Assembly: GCA_964547875.1 (NCBI GenBank)
Contig: CAZJPE010000004.1
Location: forward strand, 1 to 64,000
Length of the DNA stretch: 64,000 nucleotides
Direction: 5' to 3'
Origin: JAUSIK01 sp964547875
GTDB lineage: Archaea; Nanobdellota; Nanobdellia; Pacearchaeales; GW2011-AR1
Position 1 is the stretch's first letter. Every line of letters starts with the position of its first letter. Positions 60,201 to 64,000 of this stretch are shown here, one piece after another. The position numbers were made by a program, and so were the translations under genes. Below the pieces are notes generated by a model that saw nothing but the letters and a program-made list of their open reading frames with translations, ran no database searches and was not told where the DNA came from.

Positions 60201-60848
60201 TCCATTAATTCTTACTCTGCTTCCGGGGGTGATCCATTCCTCCATTTTCGGATCAACTAAGTCTTCTTTTAGAAACGAGTTTATTCTTCTTGGTTGTTCT
60301 CCGCCTTCTAATGTATCAGGAGATTCTTCAATAACAATGCGCTGTACATCAACCATTTCTTTTGAGAGTATTTTAAAATTGCCTTTCCAATTGCAGGAGC
60401 ATCTTGAGGGCTCTCTGAATTTTCTGTCAACTTGCAAGACTGAAAGAATTGCGCCGCAGCTCGGACATTCAAAGCGAGCATTCACAACTTGGGGCCTAAC
60501 TTCTGATGCCTGCTTGACTATACCCTCTACGCTTAATAGCTGATCAAGATGTTTTGCTCTAATATCTCGGATTTTTATGTTTAGTGTCTGTGGGACTTCT
60601 AATAATCTTATTCGCGGATTTTTTATGAATTCTGATTCTTCCAAGGCATTTTCTAATAATGCGAGCGTTTCCTCTGGTTTGTCTATTATGTTATCAGCAA
60701 GTCTTGGCGAGAATTTTGATAATTTTGGAAATGGCAACTGAATTACCCGCTCGCCTTTTCTTGCAGATTCAATTATTTCCTCTTTTCTCGCATTGAAAAA
60801 ACTTTTTGCTTCCAGGGACAATTCTTCATATTCTCTCTTTTTTTCCAT
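57294..60848 (-). CDS. mcm: Replicative helicase MCM containing an intein
   Basis: 1184 residues, about 670 after intein removal. The N-terminal domain has zinc ligands near Cys128, Cys131, Cys150 and Cys152. The AAA+ core has Walker A GDPGVAKS (321-328), Walker B VAIDEIEKM (382-390), sensor 1 LAAGNP after the intein, and the Arg finger in LLSRFD. A winged helix closes the C-terminus. The hexamer unwinds DNA at the replication fork. The insertion splits EAMEQQ from SVTISKA, a catalytic-core site where MCM inteins are known. Confidence 0.96.
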   Translation of the reverse strand: MEKKREYEELSLEAKSFFNARKEEIIESARKGERVIQLPFPKLSKFSPRLADNIIDKPEETLALLENALEESEFIKNPRIRLLEVPQTLNIKIRDIRAKHLDQLLSVEGIVKQASEVRPQVVNARFECPSCGAILSVLQVDRKFREPSRCSCNWKGNFKILSKEMVDVQRIVIEESPDTLEGGEQPRRINSFLKEDLVDPKMEEWITPGSRVRINGILKEVPVPLPAGISTRFDIALEVNNTIALEESFENLKIRDEDIKEILELAADPNIFKRLAQSIAPSIYGFVQIKEAILLQLFGGVKKTKSDGGSTRGDIHILLVGDPGVAKSVMLKFIASIAPKGRYVSGKAATAAGMTAAVVKDEFLRGWSLEAGAMVLSNKGLVAIDEIEKMNEHDRSTMHEAMEQQCYHKDLELTFTDGSKEKVGKFVDSIMEKNKERTQQGINCEILPLNQDIKILTTDFESIYPVKINKISRHLAPKNLVKITLNNGRSIIVTPEHPCWAIKEGRITTIPAAMLRINEFFPIPGELPIEGEKQTFNKKPWENGPQLCKLLGYHISDGCYELNRGKKNGIQFSNKNKDLIEDYANAIDSIFNKKPLITYSNDKYAVRVISKDIADFMKSLDGNLMEKGTLKAIPGEIMKCKNEDLTFLLRALFDGDGTVVNVKRNGCRIGLISENARLAEQVTELLLRFGILSSIYIDKEFYRVDISGQANILKFYQNIGFLSKKKQKRLEEYLKKQKTYRSISDIVPNVTNKIREIFKTLKINQQKYLKNQICLNCNKHRVFLQKMINIAEEKIDRLLQAKEKIKNSDNSKVLGQIREYLELSVLNISNKLKITDYVLSQHEKKGVQNKKYKEIIYLEIENMLAILTELRELKKLAFGKIRWSKIKSVETIANNDKWVYDITIKPTHSFISNNMVLHNSVTISKANIQASLRAETTVLAAGNPKLGRFDPYTPIPQQIDISPALLSRFDVIFIIRDIPNKSIDEAIATHVLEEHKQEVIRNIIEQKLFRKYIAYAKQKVKPKLTDEAIEEIKNFYVRLRNQSVKTESDIKPIPITARQLEGIVRLAEAHAKIHLRKEVTPKDAKKAIELLKTSLSQVGYDEETKTFDIDRITTGITSSKRGKILAVKETILQLESRLGKLIPIEELEKLLIDKISKAELEEALEQLSKVGDIFKPKKGYIQKI
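58092..59633 (-). mobile_element. Intein with LAGLIDADG homing endonuclease (514 aa) in MCM
   Basis: Residues 406-919 of the MCM chain. It begins with Cys406, has block B VTPEHPCW, endonuclease block C LLGYHISDGC and block E FLLRALFDGDGTV, and ends MVLHN with Ser as the first extein residue. Splicing residues (Cys, TxxH, His-Asn, Ser) and the acidic residues of both LAGLIDADG helices are present, so it may splice and home. An extra segment with a CLNC/CNKH zinc-like cluster lies near residues 774-780. Confidence 0.94.
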
Positions 60849-61040
60849 GTCTCTTCATGAGAAAATAGGATTTAAATTGTTTGTTATGTTGTAATGCCTT
60901 ATAGTATGCTCTTTAGGATAATGAAATAATTATATAATATAGCGACTTTCATATTGCCGTCATCTTTAGTTGGACTTTGATAATGATTAACAGAACATAT
61001 TAACACTAATTAATTTTTTAGAGGATACATAACATTAATT

Positions 61041-61205
61041 TTAATCTTCTATTTCGCTGGCAGAATTTTGAACGCCTTTTTCAGCGTTTGACAGCTGATT
61101 GGAAAGAGCAGGATTTTCTTTTATTTTTTTCTTTATGTCGTTTAGCGCATATTCTTCAACTTTTTTTGAGATTGACAAAGACTCTTTTTTTACTCTCTTT
61201 TTCAT
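61041..61205 (-). CDS. Small charged protein (54 aa)
   Basis: MKKRVKKESLSISKKVEEYA, then IKKKIKENPALSNQLSNAEK and an acidic tail. It is helical, without a membrane segment, and placed between aRF1 and MCM on the same strand. The remaining space 60849-61040 has no gene that I can support. Confidence 0.5.
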   Translation of the reverse strand: MKKRVKKESLSISKKVEEYALNDIKKKIKENPALSNQLSNAEKGVQNSASEIED

Positions 61206-61286
61206 GATTTATTGTAGATATGAGGGTATTTAAGATTTTTTGTTTTAGATTTTAATCTATTCTTGGAATATAGGGAATCTTGGCAA

Positions 61287-62417
61287 CTAGGAAGATTCGC
61301 CATATTCTATCGCGAATCTCAAGATAGCTCCAACGCCTTTTGTGAGATTATAGAACTGCTCGCCGTCCTGGTTTTCTGTGGATATTATAATTACTTCTGA
61401 ACCTGTATTATTTGCCATTTTTTCCAATGAATCTCTTTCTTTTTTTTCCAGTTTTACTGAAATTAAAAGAATTTCTACTGCGCCTCTCTCAAGGGCTGTC
61501 TTGACCTTTTCAAGCCCGTATGCTGCTTTTTCCCTATGCTTACCGAGGGTCTCAAAGAATTTTTCCAGGATATTTTTTTCTTTGATAAGCTCCTGCTCCG
61601 ATATGTCTCTTTGGGATTCTTCTACAAGTAACTCTAGGCCGTGCTCGTCCACATAGCCGACGTCTTTTACTGCAATCACCTTTTCTTTTAATTGCGTTAC
61701 TAGATTGCCTTCTTCCAGGAATTCATCTTTTGTCGGGACAGGGCCGCCGACAAGGATTCCTTTTAGCCTTGGCATGTCAAAGAAAACTTTTTTCATTTCG
61801 TCTGAGACTCTGCGGAAAAATTCCTTTGCCAATCCTTCTGTAATCCTATGAAATCTTTGAGAAGATTGTCCGCCTGCCCTTACTTTTCCTGGAACACCTG
61901 AAGTTAATTTCGTTATTGTTTTTATCTGTTTGCCCTCCAGCATGCCAATTGTTGCCTGCTGTCGGTCTATTACTAAAAGTCCATATATTTCCCTTGATTC
62001 CAGCATTTCTTTTAAGGGAGCTATGGCGAATGTCTGATCGCAGTGATACAATCTTACGTTTAATGGATATGGAGGCTCGTAGACCCAGAGTTCTATGTCT
62101 TGGACGCCTTCTTTTTTTGAAATATTGCCGCAGAAAATTGCTAAGCCATTAGCAGGAGTTTGCTTGTAATTTTTTAATTCTCTTATTATTCTTTCAAGGG
62201 AGTTTTCAACTGCTGTTCTTGTCGGCTTTGATTTTATGTTCGCTGCTGTTGATTTTTCGTATTCTAATTGTCTTGTTACTGTTGAGAGATTAAAGCCTGC
62301 TGGTATCATTACTGTTACTAGTTCTGTATGTCTGCCTCTTATGCTTCCAAGCAGGTTTATGAGTTCTTCTAATTCTTGCTTTTGCTTGCCTGTGATTTCT
62401 ATTGTTTCTGTTGGCAT
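61287..62417 (-). CDS. prf1: Peptide chain release factor aRF1
   Basis: 376 residues. Stop-codon recognition motifs TAANIKSKP (NIKS 60-63) and YHCDQTF (YxCxxxF, 124-130), and the hydrolysis motif RAGGQSSQRF (GGQ 182-184), are intact. The C-terminal domain binds aRF3/aPelota-type partners. It is slightly shorter than the usual 410 residues, mainly at the C-terminus. Confidence 0.96.
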   Translation of the reverse strand: MPTETIEITGKQKQELEELINLLGSIRGRHTELVTVMIPAGFNLSTVTRQLEYEKSTAANIKSKPTRTAVENSLERIIRELKNYKQTPANGLAIFCGNISKKEGVQDIELWVYEPPYPLNVRLYHCDQTFAIAPLKEMLESREIYGLLVIDRQQATIGMLEGKQIKTITKLTSGVPGKVRAGGQSSQRFHRITEGLAKEFFRRVSDEMKKVFFDMPRLKGILVGGPVPTKDEFLEEGNLVTQLKEKVIAVKDVGYVDEHGLELLVEESQRDISEQELIKEKNILEKFFETLGKHREKAAYGLEKVKTALERGAVEILLISVKLEKKERDSLEKMANNTGSEVIIISTENQDGEQFYNLTKGVGAILRFAIEYGESS

Positions 62418-62466
62418 GTTTGGAGAAAAGAAGAAAGGTTAATAAATCTGAGGGTTTTTTAATTAC

Positions 62467-62601
62467 TTGGAGATATTTAATTGAATATATGAAGATATTA
62501 AAGAAACAATAGATATACTTTAAGATATAGATTTGATATCTCAAATTATAGAAAGTGAAGAGAAAATTAAAGAAGAAGATGTGAGGGAATTTGCATATTA
62601 G
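62467..62601 (+). pseudogene. Antitoxin-like remnant
   Basis: One frame interrupted by two TAA/TGA stops reads IYEDIKETIDIL, then DIDLISQIIESEEKIKEED and VREFAY. The spacing resembles the C-terminal half of RelB/RHH-type antitoxins (D-x-x-L-x-x-x-I-x-x-S-x-E-x-I). No toxin is adjacent. Low certainty. Confidence 0.3.
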
Positions 62602-62625
62602 TATATTATTATCTTAATCTCATAT

Positions 62626-64000
62626 TCATACAAACTCAACCTTAAACTCGCCTTTTTTGACTTCTTTAGCGTTGGAGACTGCGATTAAATCGTGCATAAC
62701 ATTCAAAAATACTTTTATTTCTTCTTCTGGCAATGTTAGGATAATCCGCGCGTTCATTGGCTTTTTAGCTTCTGATTTTGCCTGGCGAATTTTTAAGATT
62801 ATTCCTATTAATTTATCCCATGTTTCTTGATCTGATTTTGTTTCTTTTATTTTTATTTGAATTGGCCAGCTTGCGAGATGTATTGACTTATCTTTTTCAT
62901 ATTTTTTGAAATATTCCTGATATAGATATTCTGTTATAAAAGGAGTTATCGGAGCGAATAGTTTTATTATTGTTAACAATGAGTTGTAGAGTGTATAGAA
63001 TGCAGATGCTTTCTCTTGCTCATTGCCATTATAAACGCGGTTTTTTATAATTTCTATGTAATTGTCTGCCAGTGCGTGCCAGAAAAAATTATCTGTTTCT
63101 GATTTTGCTTTTGAGTAGTTATAATTATTGAACGCGCCTGTTGATGATTTTATTAAATTGTTTAGCTGCGCGATAAATATCCTGTCTGTTTCTATTAATT
63201 TTGGCTTTTTTTCTTGGCGTTTCAGATTTAGAAAAACAAATTTTGTCGCGTTCATGATTTTTGTTATGAACTTTTTTCCCGTGATTATGTCTTTTTCCTG
63301 ATAGTCTAAATCTTCCCCTAATTTGCTTCTCGCTGCCCAGAATCTTAAAGAATCTGCGCCATATTTTTGCATTACTTCTTGAGGGCTTATAACATTTCCC
63401 TTGCTTTTTGTCATTTTTTCGCCTTCAAGAGTGACGAAGCCTGAAATTGTTATATCATTCCATGGAATTTTATTTTCATGTAAATAAGATTTTACAATTG
63501 TGTAAAAAGCCCAGGTTCTTATTATGTCATGAGCCTGCGGTCTTAGAGAATAGGGAATTTTTATTTTGTTGTTTACTAATGAAGATGCTATTTGAGGGGT
63601 TAATGAGGATGTTGTCCATGTATCAAGGATTTTTGTTTCCGGAATTGCGTGAGATTTGCATTTTGGGCAGTTCTTTTTGGTTTGTTGCGGGTCTATTGGA
63701 AGCTCTGATTTATTTGCGAGAATTATTTCATTGCATTTTTCGCAATACCATATTGGAATTGGAATGCCGAAATGCCTGTCTCTTGAGATGCTCCAATCCC
63801 ATTCTAAGCCCTTTATCCAGTTTTCATAGCGTTTGAACATGTATTCTGGATGCCATTTTATTTTTTTCCCTTGTTGTATTAATTCTTGTTTTTTATCAAG
63901 TATTTTTATAAACCATTGCTCAACAGGGAGAAATTCTATTTCTGTCTGGCATTTATCATGCACATTAACATCATGCTCTATTGTTTTTTGACTGATAATT
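62626..64000 (-). CDS. valS: Valyl-tRNA synthetase, C-terminal part (cut by window end)
   Basis: About 458 residues to the window edge; the frame stays open past the GTG codon at 63963. WSISRDRHFGIPIPIWYCEK, zinc-like CEKC...CPKC, DTWTTSSLTPQIAS, RPQAHDIIRTWAFY, the KMSKS-type motif GEKMTKSKGN and the helical anticodon domain (LEDLD...KSKLGEDLDYQ to FKVEFV) identify an archaeal-type ValRS. The N-terminal nucleotide-binding HIGH motif is outside the window. Confidence 0.95.
   Translation of the reverse strand, partial: IISQKTIEHDVNVHDKCQTEIEFLPVEQWFIKILDKKQELIQQGKKIKWHPEYMFKRYENWIKGLEWDWSISRDRHFGIPIPIWYCEKCNEIILANKSELPIDPQQTKKNCPKCKSHAIPETKILDTWTTSSLTPQIASSLVNNKIKIPYSLRPQAHDIIRTWAFYTIVKSYLHENKIPWNDITISGFVTLEGEKMTKSKGNVISPQEVMQKYGADSLRFWAARSKLGEDLDYQEKDIITGKKFITKIMNATKFVFLNLKRQEKKPKLIETDRIFIAQLNNLIKSSTGAFNNYNYSKAKSETDNFFWHALADNYIEIIKNRVYNGNEQEKASAFYTLYNSLLTIIKLFAPITPFITEYLYQEYFKKYEKDKSIHLASWPIQIKIKETKSDQETWDKLIGIILKIRQAKSEAKKPMNARIILTLPEEEIKVFLNVMHDLIAVSNAKEVKKGEFKVEFV

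Noticed and set aside
60001..60543. 180-codon plus-strand ORF opposite mcm
   Set aside because: Shadow of the strongly conserved MCM N-terminal domain.

Overview
The window is an AT-rich archaeal chromosome segment, most likely from a small-genome DPANN lineage of the Woesearchaeota/Pacearchaeota kind (inferred from gene content, not from a marker tree). Signs of an archaeon are TATA boxes about 25-30 nt upstream of starts, MCM helicase, aRF1, aIF2-beta, a Krr1/Dim2-like KH protein, DUF424, deoxyhypusine synthase, GatD/GatE, archaeal-type GlyRS, ProRS and ValRS, and tRNAs with bulge-helix-bulge introns. Several translation genes look bacterial (AspRS, Tgt, MnmA), as is common in such lineages. 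Two runs of exactly 100 N (40-139 and 30498-30597) are scaffold gaps of unknown true length.

Layout. 1-9950: surface-protein cassette. It has a repeat-rich protein cut by the window edge and a gap, a small membrane-anchored partner, a HEPN/MNT pair, a ribbon-helix-helix-like ORF and a giant LamG/beta-helix adhesin. 9951-16699: GlyRS, tRNA-Cys flanked by palindromes, an AbiEi/AbiEii pair, a TrmB-type regulator, tRNA-Arg(UCU) and small hypotheticals. 16706-19669: another large DNRLRE/Ig-like surface protein. 20044-28374: DHH nuclease, an acylphosphatase-UppS fusion, deoxyhypusine synthase, GatB, an amino-acid permease, intron-containing tRNA-Arg(UCG) and a Nudix hydrolase. 28441-38487: M1 aminopeptidase, a HExxH protein, ProRS, GatD, a GNAT, a PIN-like/RNA-ligase pair and GatE. 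38498-47026: VapBC pairs, Tgt and AspRS transcribed divergently, a metallophosphoesterase, a GatC-like protein and GatA. 47029-56674: UPF0173 hydrolase, FtsZ, nitroreductase, MnmA, a K+ channel, twice-interrupted tRNA-Asn and the KH/DUF424/aIF2-beta cluster. 56666-64000: OB-fold protein, intein-containing MCM, aRF1 and partial ValRS.

How the genes fit together. The dominant theme is translation: four aminoacyl-tRNA synthetases, both tRNA-dependent amidation routes (GatA/GatB plus a GatC-like protein, and GatD/GatE), tRNA modification (Tgt, MnmA), initiation, termination and hypusination. Asn-tRNA and Gln-tRNA are therefore probably made by transamidation. Second themes are a large secreted/adhesive surface inventory and dense toxin-antitoxin-like loci (HEPN/MNT, AbiE, three VapBC pairs, an orphan MNT and remnants).

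Most notable observations: a tRNA-Asn with a D-loop intron plus a canonical intron; AspRS and GatE both lacking the GAD insertion; a recurrent two-stem element with a conserved CYAAACAAAACNCAAGG-type loop and variable but always pairing stems; an acylphosphatase/cis-prenyltransferase fusion; and single-base homopolymer frameshifts in several genes.
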